Of a stretch of 64,000 nucleotides of DNA, positions 32,523 through 44,900 are shown piece after piece. A model generated the notes under the pieces. That model did not search any database, had not been told where the DNA came from, and saw only the letters and a program-made list of their open reading frames with translations. Numbering within the stretch: position 1 is the first letter of the stretch; each line of letters starts with the position of its first letter. The translations under genes were made by a program, and so were the position numbers. The stretch covers positions 73,376,447 to 73,440,446 of the forward strand of contig NC_134835.1 of NCBI RefSeq assembly GCF_004210375.1. The letters run 5' to 3'. The stretch is from Tachypleus tridentatus (lineage: Eukaryota > Arthropoda > Merostomata > Xiphosura > Limulidae).

Positions 32523-32935
32523 TTGTTTAATTGGTTGTTTTATAGTAAAGCCACATTGATCTATATGCTGTTGGTCCAGCATGGCCAGGTGGTTAGGGTG
32601 CTCTAATCACAATCTGAGGGTCACAGATTCAAATCCCAGTCACACCAAACATGATCGCCCTTTCAGTTGTGAAACATTATAATGTGACAGTCAATCCTAC
32701 TATTTGTTGGTAAAAGAGTAGCCCAAGAATTGGCAGTGGGTGGTGATGACTAGCTGCCTTCCCTCTAGTCTCACACTGCTAAATTAGGGACAACTAGTGC
32801 GGATAGCCTCTGTGTAGCTTTGTGCAAAATTCAAAACAAAGAAACTATGTGATGTTTCCACTGTGAAGAACTGAATTCTATATCTCAAAGTTGTTAAGTC
32901 CACAAACTTACTACTATTTCACTAGGTGACCTGCT
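32523..32935 (-). repeat. tRNA-derived SINE family B, split by a family A SINE
   Basis: The left part (about 32523-32572, AGTAAAGCCACATTGATCTA) and right part (about 32845-32935, with GTCCACAAACTTACTACTAT) together match the family B copies. The family A copy at 32573-32844 sits between them. Confidence 0.6.
32573..32844 (+). repeat. tRNA-derived SINE, family A (nested)
   Basis: Head GGTCCAGCATGGCCAGGTGG, box B AGATTCAAATCCCAGTC, tail GTGCGGATAGCCTCTGTGTA. Imperfect flanking duplicates CTATATGCTGTT and CTATGTGATGTT suggest a 12-base target site inside the older family B SINE. Confidence 0.8.
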
Positions 32936-34700
32936 CCAAAGGACATGTGAATGACTTACTTTGAGAGTCATTCTTGGCACTGTCTCTACACGCTTTCCCA
33001 CATTCTCAATTTGCCCATGATGAAGAAATGTCCACCTTTCAAAAGTACTCAGGTTACAAGGTTTTTATTCATTTATACATTAGAGAAGTATTTGTGTTTG
33101 TATTCCAAATTTTCAATCTGCTGCATTCTTCATACTATACATTACAAAAAAAACATTGGCCCTTCTTAGTGAACATCATTACCAAATAAGGGAAAATTCA
33201 AGCCTGAAGCCTACTGCATGAATTAGCTAATGATACATTCCATGTTTTGACTTACAGATGAGAAAATTCAAAGCTATGCACTCTTGTCCCAAACAGACAT
33301 GGTATATTGAGGTAAAACCCCAAATTGTTAAGTAAAGTTCCCAAAGAAATGAATCAGTGTCACCAAAAACATTAATGGGATGGTAATAAACATTATTGAG
33401 AGAATTTTAATGAAGAGATATGAGTTGCATGGTTTGTCACTATTCCCATAAGTTAATTGTCTTGGATAATTTTGCCAAAGATATTAGATAAGGGACAGAA
33501 ATAAGTTCTATAAAAACCAATAAAGTGGAGTTTGGTTACAACCTGATGGAATAGTCCACTTGTTGATAGAAGATCCCATTTGCACAAATTGAGTTAAAAA
33601 ACTACTTTTAAAAATAGATATGCTAAACTTCTTGTATAATTGGAAAAACGCAAAACACTGTATATAATTCGTGTTTCCAAACCAAAATTTTATGTTGCTC
33701 TGGGGAATTATTCTGACTACAGAATATATAAGGTGCAGAATCAACAAAACGTTCGCTGCACAAACGCCTTGTATGTATACTATTTCTAATCTTTTCTAAC
33801 AGTGTTATTCAATAGTGTCTAATGAATAACGAGAAAGAGTAAAAAATATTAACTGTACTAAAGAAATACTTAAAGATGTCTGAGAAGAATTATTAATACA
33901 ATTATGTATATTATGACTAAGAAAATTTCTCTGTTAATTTAGTTGATAACAAATGCTGTATCTGTGTTACTGAACATAATAGAGGACACTGTTAATTAAC
34001 ACCTAGATCTTCAAAACGAATAATTCAATAATTTAGAATTAGCAGTTTCAAAATGAACTTGAAAGTTTCGATTTAGATAAAATGCTCTTTAGAGTATAAG
34101 TATATAAATAAGATATTTAATTTATATCCCACTGCCTCTGTGCAAGTTATTTATTCTACCCATAAACTTCCTCTAGTTGGTGAACTGTGTGCTCTGTTTA
34201 CGACAGCATGACCCAAAGGCCAAATAAATTGTAAAGTCGATCCCAATGACTAAGCTAATGGACTGATTACATATTCGCTATATCACGACATTTTCCTCTT
34301 TTTTTTCACTCAAATTTAGAATCCTATGAAATAATTTGAATAAGTCATGTTTTCCCTTTTTAAAATGTGCTTTCAACTGCATTGTTCCCGTTAGAATTAT
34401 TGTCTGGGTTTTGCAGAATAACAGAAGGCCTGAGAAAAAAATGAAATTGCTGACCTCTGCTGCGTTCAAAGAAAGGAAATACACTAGATACAAGTTAAAA
34501 ACAACATTCAATAACTAACAACATGCTTTTATAAACAACAAAATGGTACTATCATAAGAATTTGGTAAGTTTGTTCTCTCATAGACCTTCCCTATACTTT
34601 CTTTCTCCAAAGAAAGATAGCTGGTTAACACACGAGGAAGGCATAGGGATTCGGAATTATCTCATTCATATGTCACACCTTGAGTTTCCTAAATGTATAA
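32936..34700. other. Intergenic, nothing recognised
   Basis: AT-rich. ORFs of 60-80 codons on both strands show no family resemblance. Confidence 0.5.
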
Positions 34701-34985
34701 GGCCCGGCATGGCCAGGTTTATTTGGTGTGTTTTGAATTTCGTGTAAAGCTACTCGAGGGCTGTCTGCGCTAGCCATCCCTAATTTATCAGTGTAAGACT
34801 AGAGGGAGGACAGCTAGTCATCACCACCCACCGCAAAAATCTTAGGCTACTGTTTACCAACGAATATTGGGATTGAGTGTGACCTTATAACGTCCCCATG
34901 GCTGAAAGGGCGAGCATGTTTGGTGTGACGGAGATTCGAACCCGCGACCCTCAGATTACGAGTTAAGTACTTTAACCACCTGGCC
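34701..34985 (-). repeat. tRNA-derived SINE, family A, with inverted head fragment
   Basis: 34718-34985 is a reverse-orientation family A copy that stops at CACCTGGCC, lacking the last ten or so head bases. Immediately on its other side, 34701-34717 reads GGCCCGGCATGGCCAGG, the same head in plus orientation. This suggests a fold-back rearrangement or two overlapping insertions. Confidence 0.75.
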
Positions 34986-35380
34986 AAACCAATCAATCAA
35001 TACCCCAAAATTCTCTATTCTCCTGAAAAGGAACACGTGTTCAATCACTCATGTTCGACACTAAGATTCTAAGAAATGTTTTTGAGATCCATAATTCTAA
35101 TTTCTGTGGCTCGGCATTGGTCCAAAGATTCGCCTATTGAAAAAAAATTTTGTGAAATACGTAACTAGTTCAAATATTGTCAATCTTTCAGTCATCAGAA
35201 ATTATACTAATGTGAGCCTTATTTTAAAAACATTTCTGAGCTTGTCAAGAAAAAGTTACTTTTTGTTCAGAACAAATATAATTTATAGGAAAATAGTTTT
35301 GTCTTTACAGCTTGAAGTCTGTTATTCAATTTGATCAGTAGAAACACTTATTTGTAAAAAAAAAAAAAAAACACTTCTGG
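34986..35380. other. Intergenic, nothing recognised
   Basis: AT-rich, ending in a poly-A run (about 35357-35371). The ORF at 35137-35334 has no family resemblance. Confidence 0.45.
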
Positions 35381-35614
35381 TTGATGGCCAGGTGGGTTAA
35401 GATGTTAAATTCGTAATCTGAGGGTCGCCCTTTCAATCGTGGTGGCGATACACGTGACGGTCAATCACACTATTCGTTGGTAAAAGAGTAGCCCAAGAGT
35501 TGGCGGTGGATGGTGATGACTAGTTGTCTTTCATCTAGTCTTGCACTGCTAAATTAGGGACGGCTAGCGCAGATAGCCCTCGAGTAGCTTTGCGGGAAAT
35601 CCGAAAACAATCAA
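35381..35614 (+). repeat. tRNA-derived SINE, family A, box-B region deleted
   Basis: Matches family A, but the segment from box B to the start of the body is missing (GAGGGTCGC joins directly to CCTTTCAATCG). ACTTCTGG flanks it at 35373-35380 and 35615-35622 as a short target duplication. It lies about 220 bases upstream of the DEPDC7 start codon. Confidence 0.75.
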
Positions 35615-35836
35615 ACTTCTGGCTGAATTCTCTCCTTCAACGATAAAGTTCCCATCAAATAATTTACAAACCTTGACTCAACTTTGCGTGTGTGTGTACG
35701 ATTTACTTAAGGTAAAAATCTTGAAGTGAAATAGTGTATTAATTCATAATACAAATAAAATTTATTACTTAATATTTTGTCTTTTCAAATTTTTCGTAAT
35801 CATTTAACTTGTATAGGTGACGTTGTATTTGTTGCA

Positions 35837-35915
35837 ATGGCGGAAGAGATAAGTAAATTTAAATATTCTGCTGAACAAACACCTGTTTCAACTTTTAACT
35901 CGTCAAGTACAAGTG
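35837..35915 (+). CDS. DEPDC7: DEPDC7 exon 1
   Basis: ATG at 35837, donor gtaagc at 35916. It encodes residues 1-26 plus one base: a Ser/Thr-rich leader beginning MAEEISKFKYSAEQTP. Confidence 0.85.
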
Positions 35916-38900
35916 GTAAGCTCAATAAAGACTTTTTTATACTTATAGAATGAAGTTTTCAAATATTTTATAAATTTAATTGACATAGTTATCAATGAGC
36001 GACAATACAACTTTCGGATGACTAAAATTGAAGTTTGAGTAAAATTAAATATAAAAATCACAGCTTGTACTATTGTAAACTGTGAAAGCTTTAACTTAAT
36101 GGTACATTGGTAGGTTCTAGATATGCTTTTAATTTTATCTATTTTTGTAATATTCTTATCACAGTAAGTTTTTAAGAGAATAACTATTAGTTGTCTGTAT
36201 TTACTTTATACTTATAAAGTTTTATTAGATACATCAGCCACAGTGCTATTGTTAATTATTTTTATGACGTTGTGAGTCTTAATAATCGTTATTTTGGATG
36301 TAATCTGAAACTGTAAAAGACTGAAGCAAAATAATAAAAACTAACTGTAAAAATGTGATAGAAATTACATATTTCAACTCTTATTCTGTTTGCATTATAT
36401 TATTAATTATACAGTATTAATTTACTGCATATAGAAGCGTTGCTTTTTTTTGTTGCAAGTTATCAATGATATTTGAAAAACCTCAAGAGCAGAGAATGTG
36501 TAGTAATTCCTATGAACATGTGCTATACAGTTCTGAATAATTGAATCTTCACTGATAATAAAATAAATGTAATGTTAATTTTACAACCATTTAAACAAAC
36601 TGGCTATTTATGGACTAGGACATTTTGTCTGAACTTTGTGGTAAATCCCAGCTTCCTGATTCTCCCATACCTTAAGATTTTTATCTTTGCTTGATTCTCA
36701 GTTCTTTGAGTTTCTTTTCATTATATTTTGGTAGTTGCAGTCTTTAAAAAAGATGTATTGCTCATATAAAAAATTATAAAACTATAATACTGTCAGTAGT
36801 TCCACCTGTTAAAAATGCTTGGGTTTCATCATATTTTGTAAGTGTGATTAACTAACTTTTTTGATTCCACATGTTTTACTATAAGTGAAATGTGTTTTTA
36901 ATATGTAAAAACTTCATGGAACATAGATATAGTAACTTACAATATTTTCATTTTTGATCTAACAAGGGCCATTTGGAGCCACTCAACTTTGGTACCAGAT
37001 TATTTATCATCTGAGACAGCATGCAGATGTTGGAAAAAAGCGTCATCTGCTTAAACATTATGATAATGTATTTACTGGAAGTAATGCAGTAGATATTGTT
37101 TTTAAATTTCTACAACACAATGAATCTGTGCTCTTGCATCAAGATCTTAGTAGGGAAAATGCTGTTAAGGTACTGTATATCAATGTACATTGTTTATTGA
37201 AAGGAGTAAGTAGATACATTATTATACAGAGATATACTTAAACTCCTTCTAGAGCTTAAATTATGGAAAACTTTTCAGAATTACTTGATGACAAATATCA
37301 TCTCTCTCTCTACTTTTTTTTTCATCATTCATTGAAAAATTATATTTTTTGTTGCATGTACAGCACAGTTTGAATTTTAGTAGATGAGCAAATGCAATGG
37401 AAATTAGTTGTATCCAGAAATATTGTACGTGTAACTGCTCCAGTTTAAAAAGTGATGGACCAAATGCTGTAATATTAACTAAATGAGACTGGATCTGCAT
37501 TAGGGTCATTCCATGTCAAACCATCCAGGGGGCTGCAGGTAACCCCCACAGAATGCCTAGACAAAATTCACATGTGCTCATCTACCCATATAATGAAAAA
37601 TTGCTAAAGATTAGATCAATATCTAATATTTTCTGATTTACAGCCCTGTAATATTTAGTTATTTTTTTTTACTTTTGGCAAATTCATTTTTGGGCAACTT
37701 TGGCTGCTTAAAGCTGCAAGTGTAATGGTGGTAGAACAGCTGAAATTTGCTACATTGACTGAATTAATCTTGCAGAATTCAAAAATAGTCTCAAACCAAG
37801 TTTATCTCTCTTAGGATTTGCATAGTGAGGCAGTAAAATCACCTGAAAACCCAAAATTGTAAAAAACATTGGTTTATTTAATAAGCCATAGCTCTAAGAC
37901 TTAATATGATATAAAGCTGAATTTTTTTCTAATTTTCTATAACATATCAGTTGATATATCAGTAATTGTTGTAATTAAAAGTCTGTTAGATTTCCTGTAA
38001 AAAAATTTAGTTGCATGCAACTTTTTATGATTTGGCTAAAAATAGCCCTACTTCAGGCCATAGTTTGACCATGTCACCAGTTATTCAGCCTTTTCAGATT
38101 TTTACCATATATTCTTACATCTCTGAATATGATCTACAAAAAAATCAGGATGGTGTTCAACCTACTTTTTGAGTTATAATATTTTAAAGTATCCTCGGAC
38201 CATATGTTTTTTACTGGAAAAAAAAACACTTCAATTCAGGTGTGTTACTGTGTGCAGATATATCCATACAATTTTGAAAAATACCTGTCAGAATTTTATG
38301 AATCCCACTGAAATATTCTAACCAGCATTTCACAATGTTAAATAATGAAGTTGTAAGAAAGAAGAAAGAATTAATTCATTTCCAAACAAGTTTATTGGCA
38401 TAACTAGTTAGATCACATGGCAATGCAAATATATTGTGTATGCACTACAGTTATGCAGATATGGCTGAGCTTAAGATTCATAATATAATAAATACAAAGG
38501 TAAATCACACACAAAAAGCACAGTGCTACAACAGGGGATAACTGAGAAAGATTATAGTCACACCAAACTGCAATAATCGTGACAATGAAATGTTTCAAAA
38601 ACTGCTTTGGCAATAAACTAGCCTTAACAATATCAAATAAACATTGCTTTGTTCAGACAGCTTGATTAAATTTCTGAAATTCAAGTTTGATTATGTTGAG
38701 ATCACTTCGACTTAGAACATAGTGGCGAGCACTACTGCCTTTCATGGTAGGTGCACTTATCAGACAAAGAATACATTGAAAAGGAATCCAGCTTTCATCT
38801 TTACATGACCATGCAGGCCATGAGAACAGTTCGTTTCTTGATTTCTTCATAAATGACACCAACATATCGGAATGTTCATCTGAGATATCTTTTATGTTTC

Positions 38901-41900
38901 CCACATACCATTCATGATCGTATATGCATGCCACATATTTCCCTGGCTGATAATTGTCATTGTTATCATTAGACCCTATTTGAGCTTCTGCAGCATCACT
39001 TTCTCTGCTGCTACCAACAGTTACAACTGTGTACATATCATCATCTGATAGCCTTCTCATACACAATTTGTTGGTAGAGTTGGGAATAAAGCTATGATGT
39101 GACCTAATACCTGTCACAGTTTTGCATTTTTCATAGTGCTCAAGTAGATCAAACTTTGCACAATTCTGCAGGACTGATTTCTGAATGACAAGAAAGAATT
39201 GAATGCCCTGAATGTGGTCCTTTGCCCAATGGTACATATCAGAGACACTAAAAATTTGGTAATTTATTATTTTTCACAACCTTGATTTTTTGAAGATCAT
39301 GTTCAGAGATGTAAGAATATATGGTAAAGGCTGATTAGAATATTTCAATGGGATTCATAAATTATTTCAAAATTGTACGGTTATATTTGTACACAGCAAC
39401 ACACCTGAATTGAAGTTTTTTTTCAAGTCAATAACGTATGGTCAGAAGATAATTTAAAAAATTATAAGTCAAAAAGTAGGTTGAACACCATTTTGATTTA
39501 TTATGTAGATCATATTCAGAGATGTAAGAATATATGGTAAAAATCTGAAAAGGCTGAATAACTGGTGACATGGTCAAACTGTGGCCTGAAGTAGGGCTAT
39601 TTTTAGCCAAATCATAAAAAGTTGCATGCAACTAAATTTGTTTACAGGAGATCTAATAGACTTTTAATTACAACAATTGCTTATTTATCAACTGCTATGT
39701 TATAGGAAATTTGAAAACAAAATTCAACTTTGTATCATATTAAGTCTTAGAGCTATGGCTTATTAAATAAACCAATGTTTTTTACAATTTTGGGTTTTCA
39801 GGTGATTTCACTGCCTCACTATGCAAATCCTAAGAGAGATAAACTTGGTTTGAGACCATTTTTGAATTCTGTGAGATTAATTCAGTCAGTGTAACAAATT
39901 TCAGCTGTTCTACCACCATTACTCTTGCAGCTTTAAGCAGCCAAAGTTGCCCAAAAATGAATTTGCCAAAAATAAAAAAATATTAACTAAATTTTACAGG
40001 GCTGTAAATCAGAAACTATTAGAGATATTGATCTAATCTTTGGCAGTTTTTCATTATATGGGTAGATGAGCACGTGAATTTTTCAAGGCATTCTGAGGGG
40101 GGGGGTCACGTGGAAAATTTTACAACATCTGGATGATTTGACATGGAATTACCCATTATCAATCATAGCGTTAGGCCTATTTTTAGTTACTGCAAAGTGA
40201 TATTCCTGTGGTTCATTTTGACAGCTAAGTTAAACCTTCACAACCATGTTTAATATCTTGTTGGGTGGCATTGATACATAAAGTAACTCAGTTGTGATAA
40301 CTGTCCATTTAATAAGTTTTCAAGGTTTAAAAGTATTTTAAAAAGTCTTGGATAAGCAATTATAAAACTAAGAATGTTCTTATTTTTGTATTCATAAAAT
40401 AAAAAAAAAAAAGTTAATACTGTAAAAGTTGGTTATCTAGGTTTGTCAGGCACTGATGGACCACCAGATATTTGAGCCATTAGTTGGTAAAGAACACTTT
40501 GAAGACTGCAGCAATAGATTCTACAGATTTCTAGCAATGGAGTTATGGCACTTCAGTCCACTTCATTCTGGAGAAGATGAAAAGGGCAGGTAATGTGTAG
40601 TTAAATTTGTTCAATGAATGATAAATTTATAAAAAAAAATATTACACTTTTACTCACTTCTATGTACCTCTATATACTTATGCTTATTTATTTTGACCAA
40701 CCTTTTAACCATGAAATTTGTCAAGCTCTTAGTAAATATTATAAGACTGTTGCACTTGAAAAATCAGAATTTCTAATTAAGTATTTTTACTAAAGATTTT
40801 TCTTTATCTACAAAGCCTTTACTGGGTTGGTATGAAGAAAAGGAGATTTTCATACTAAGAATAAAAATATTTCTTTTCATCTAGCAGATTTCTCATTTCA
40901 TTTACATAACCTCTAGAATTTTGTAAATGAATGGTATAAACCTACTTTATCTCTTAATCTTTTTTTATCCTAACACTAATTAAATAAAGTAATTTGTTGC
41001 AAAAGGTGAAAAATATAAAATGTAAATTTTTCTCCATTTTTTTTAGTACTCAAATGACTTTATTATAACGTAACAGACAATTACTTAAGTTCTAAGCATC
41101 AAGTAATAAAATAAAAATTGAAAGTTTATATTCTGGAGTATCGTTATTTGTTGCACCTACTTTTAAATGAAATACTTCTGAAAGAAGAGAATAATCTTTA
41201 AATGAGAAATCACAGTACTACCAAATCATGCGACTCTGATACATTAAGAATTTAAATATTTCATTTTAAAATGGAGAAGTTAAAGCTTCAATAACATAAA
41301 AATGTTGACTTGTAAGCTGTGTTTTGATACAAAGCTTATTGATATACACTAATAATAAAATTTTTTTATAGGATTTTGTAAAAAATCATGACATTAACAG
41401 TTCGTCCCTTACTCTTATGTATTTGTATATTATTTATGTCATAAAGATTACAAATGGATTTAAAAATAAAATTTAATTTCTGTTTTAGGCTTTATCTCCC
41501 AACAAGAACTACAGAAAGAACCGGGGAGGTGCCTGGTGTTTATAATCCAAACTATCATTCAGCGTCTCCTGTATCCAAGATAACATTGCCTAAACATCGT
41601 AGGGCATCATTCAAAAAACAGGCTGCCTCAGTTGATCTTGAATCAATGATAAACTGTTCAAAATGTACAACATTAGAATCAATCACTCGATCTCCGCTGT
41701 CTCTTCTTAATAAAGATTTCACTCGCAAGATTTCACAAAGTTCATCTTGTTCTCAAACCTTGGGGCGAAGGCATAGCTTTACTCTTGCCTTACAGTCACG
41801 ATTTCAGGACAGTAGTAATAATAAATTGAGAAACCTTTCACAGCTTCAGCCATGCTTAAAAAGGAAGAACAGTTTCTTAACTCGAAGTAGCTTACGTGTT

Positions 41901-44900
41901 TCTCTAGCACGGTTAAAGCCTCGCATACTTCCCAGAGAACATTCTTCTGCTGTTCAACTTACTGGTCAGAAATTAGGCGACTTTGATGAGAATCAAAAAG
42001 GTACAGCATTTAAACACTGAAAGTTTGGTTAGAATATTCGTTAAGTTGCTAGATTTAAAAAAGGGTTTTCTTGATATGTATAAGAAATTTGTTCTTATAA
42101 TGTAATACAGCATTAAATAAGCAAAATGTTATATTGCCTAAAAATGTAACATTTATGTATGTAAAGTGCTTGTGATTGATATCTGGTTATTTGAAGTTGT
42201 TTTAGCAAAGTATTCAACTATATTTATGAAAACGTTTGTTACAATGATAGTGATTTTATATTTATATGGCATACCTATTAGTTACATAAAATATGCTAAA
42301 TACTATCTTTACATAAATCACTTTCTTACAGTGACATTTTGATATATTTGTTATTGGATATATTTTTAGAAAGTTTTTCTTTTTCTTTTACAGTAGTTTT
42401 TCTACATTTGCAAAATATGTATTTTTTTGTTTTGGTGTATATACATGAAGACCTTTTTGCATTGATACCTTTACCTAATCAATTTATCTTAGTATTATTG
42501 GCTTTCTATACATAAAGCACGTTTCAATTATATATCCTTCTTCAGTTAAAGAACTTGTCATAATCATATTTGCTGTGTAAAGCACTTAAAAGTTTCATAT
42601 AATACGGTATATGATTACAACAGTAACCTTAAAAAAGTGACAGAAATAGTATTGTTTGAGAGATTTAGATAATTCACAAACATGTACTTGCTACTATTGA
42701 TAAAATCTGGTGATATTGCAAGCATTTATAAGTCTGCTTGGATATTTGCTTCATAAAAAATGAAATATCGTTCAGATATTTACCAAACTTGCAAAATCAA
42801 ATGAAAAGATCATTTATGATGTTTTAACACTGTCTGTGAATCCCTACATTCTGTACTGTACAGATTATCAATGTTCGTGACACAGTAAATTAATTAAAAA
42901 CATTAGATTAAATAGCCATAGTCACCTTATTTTATGATGCACTTACATTACAATTAGAGATTTGCTCATTTTACTATTTTTCAAGACAAAGTAGTGAAGA
43001 ATGTTCTGAATATTTTCACATTTTATAGCAGTTGAGTATTTTGTATTAAAATTATGTTGAAGTCTCATCACATCTTTTTCAGCCCATGCATCCCATTATG
43101 CATAATCATGATGATCATGCATCTTGACAGTAGCCCTGTAGCATAGTTTTTACTGCTTTAGGCCCTACCACAAGGCTGTCATGTCTAAAGCACACTTTTA
43201 TGTTTTGCATAATACATTTATTTACTTGACAGTGGTTTCTTAATGCCCTTCAACATTCTGACCATAAATAAACCAATAAGTACTGCTTTTGGTGACTTGG
43301 CTGGTATATGTTTGTGTGGAATATTTATTTAATTCTACATGAGTCATGCGATGGTTGAATGGGAGTTATGACTGGAAGCCTTATCTTCTGATCCTATACC
43401 CTGTTGCCTCATCCCAGACTTTAACCACTGAATGTTGTGCTTGTGAATCCTCACTCTTACTTTACATCTCACTTTGCTTATCTTGGTTGGGATATAACTT
43501 ATTGCAGGTCTGTTTCTAAATGTTTCTGGTTTCTTAGGTTGATCCGTATTTCTTTGTTTTCAAGTATCTTTAAGTACAACAGACATACATGTCTTAGAAA
43601 TTCTAAATCCACAATCTGAACACATCTTTATGGAGTGAATGTATTGTGATGAGTGTTGAGTAGGCATAGTTTTTGGGTTTGACTTCACACAAATTAAAAT
43701 AAATTTGTTTATTATATATTTAAAAATGGCTGGTATGGGTAGAGAAAGCACTAGTACAGGAGTGAACAATGTGGGTTTTCTCATCACAGAATTTATTTTT
43801 AATTCAGGCTTATGCAATCATGGCTTAAGCACACAAGCTGCCAGTTCTCAAAATGTTTATGTTCAGAATAAAGTAAAAGTTTAATCTACAGTTTTCAGGT
43901 ATTCATCAATATCAGTGTTACCAAATTTATCATGAAATAGTTCTGTATCAAAATCATTAAATTCTTTTTTCTGAATGATTAATTGTTCATTAATCAAACC
44001 TCCTACAAGATTCATCAATATAGACACTATGGCAAACAATGTTAATAAAGGAAATACATTCACACTTAGTTATGTTTTACTAACTTAATTAAAACTTCTA
44101 GAATATCTTTCAATAACTGTGATAATTTTACTATTAATTTTGCTAAGTTTACAGTTAGTCTTCTGTAACATAACTGTATTCCCAGATATCACACAGTATG
44201 TTTTAAGTACACTGTTAGAATAAGGGGTAGCAGTACTAACTTATAGGGAGTTTGTGCTGAAAAGGTTTTTTTTTCTTTTCATATGCTGGAGTGCAGTCAT
44301 CTTTTACAGCAACTTTGGATCAAATCAGAAGCTCTTGATCTAGATCAAAAACATGTTTTACACACATTTCTGGTGTTTGTCAGTTTTCTCAACAAGTGCC
44401 ATATAGCTAATTTGTAAATATTTCTTTCAGTTGTACAAAAAGTCATTTAACCCTAGTCTTTGTTGCTTCCATTAAAAGTGCAATCAGTTATTTTTTAGAA
44501 TGATACTGCTATTAGTCTGGTGTCTAGTCTATGTTATTTTATAAAGTAACACCAGGCTTATTTTCACTGCCAAATTTTCATATACTCTTTCTTTATGACA
44601 ACATGTATAATAAACATTCAGTGCTTTTCTCTTCCACAATTGTCTATTTAATGCTGATGAGAGAACCATTTGTTGTACTTCTTATATTTCAGCTTTGAAT
44701 GTATTTTCAATCAACTTATGTATTTTGCTTGTATCTTTCCTGTCTTTATTTAGTCATCTGGTCTTTATTAGGTTTCTATCATACATTATACACAGTGTAT
44801 GTTCTTTCAACTGACATGTATGTAAAATCACATACAAGATTTAAATTTTCATTACAATAAGCATTTATAATTATGGTAAATGTTTCAGTATGAATGTTTT

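Larger units (their letters stand above)
37503..40154 (-). mobile_element. DNA transposon with ~820-base inverted arms and ATTA target duplication
   Basis: The two ends are inverted copies: left starts GGGTCATTCCATGTCAAA, right ends TTTGACATGGAATTACCC. Arms run about 37503-38320 and 39330-40154 and match along almost their whole length. ATTA flanks both ends (37499-37502 and 40155-40158). The core holds a single minus-strand ORF (38653-39237). A segment with ATGTAAGAATATATGGTAAA is repeated at about 39306 and 39519. It sits in intron 2 of the DEPDC7 gene. A four-base target duplication and long arms do not by themselves name a superfamily, and I could not identify one. Confidence 0.8.
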
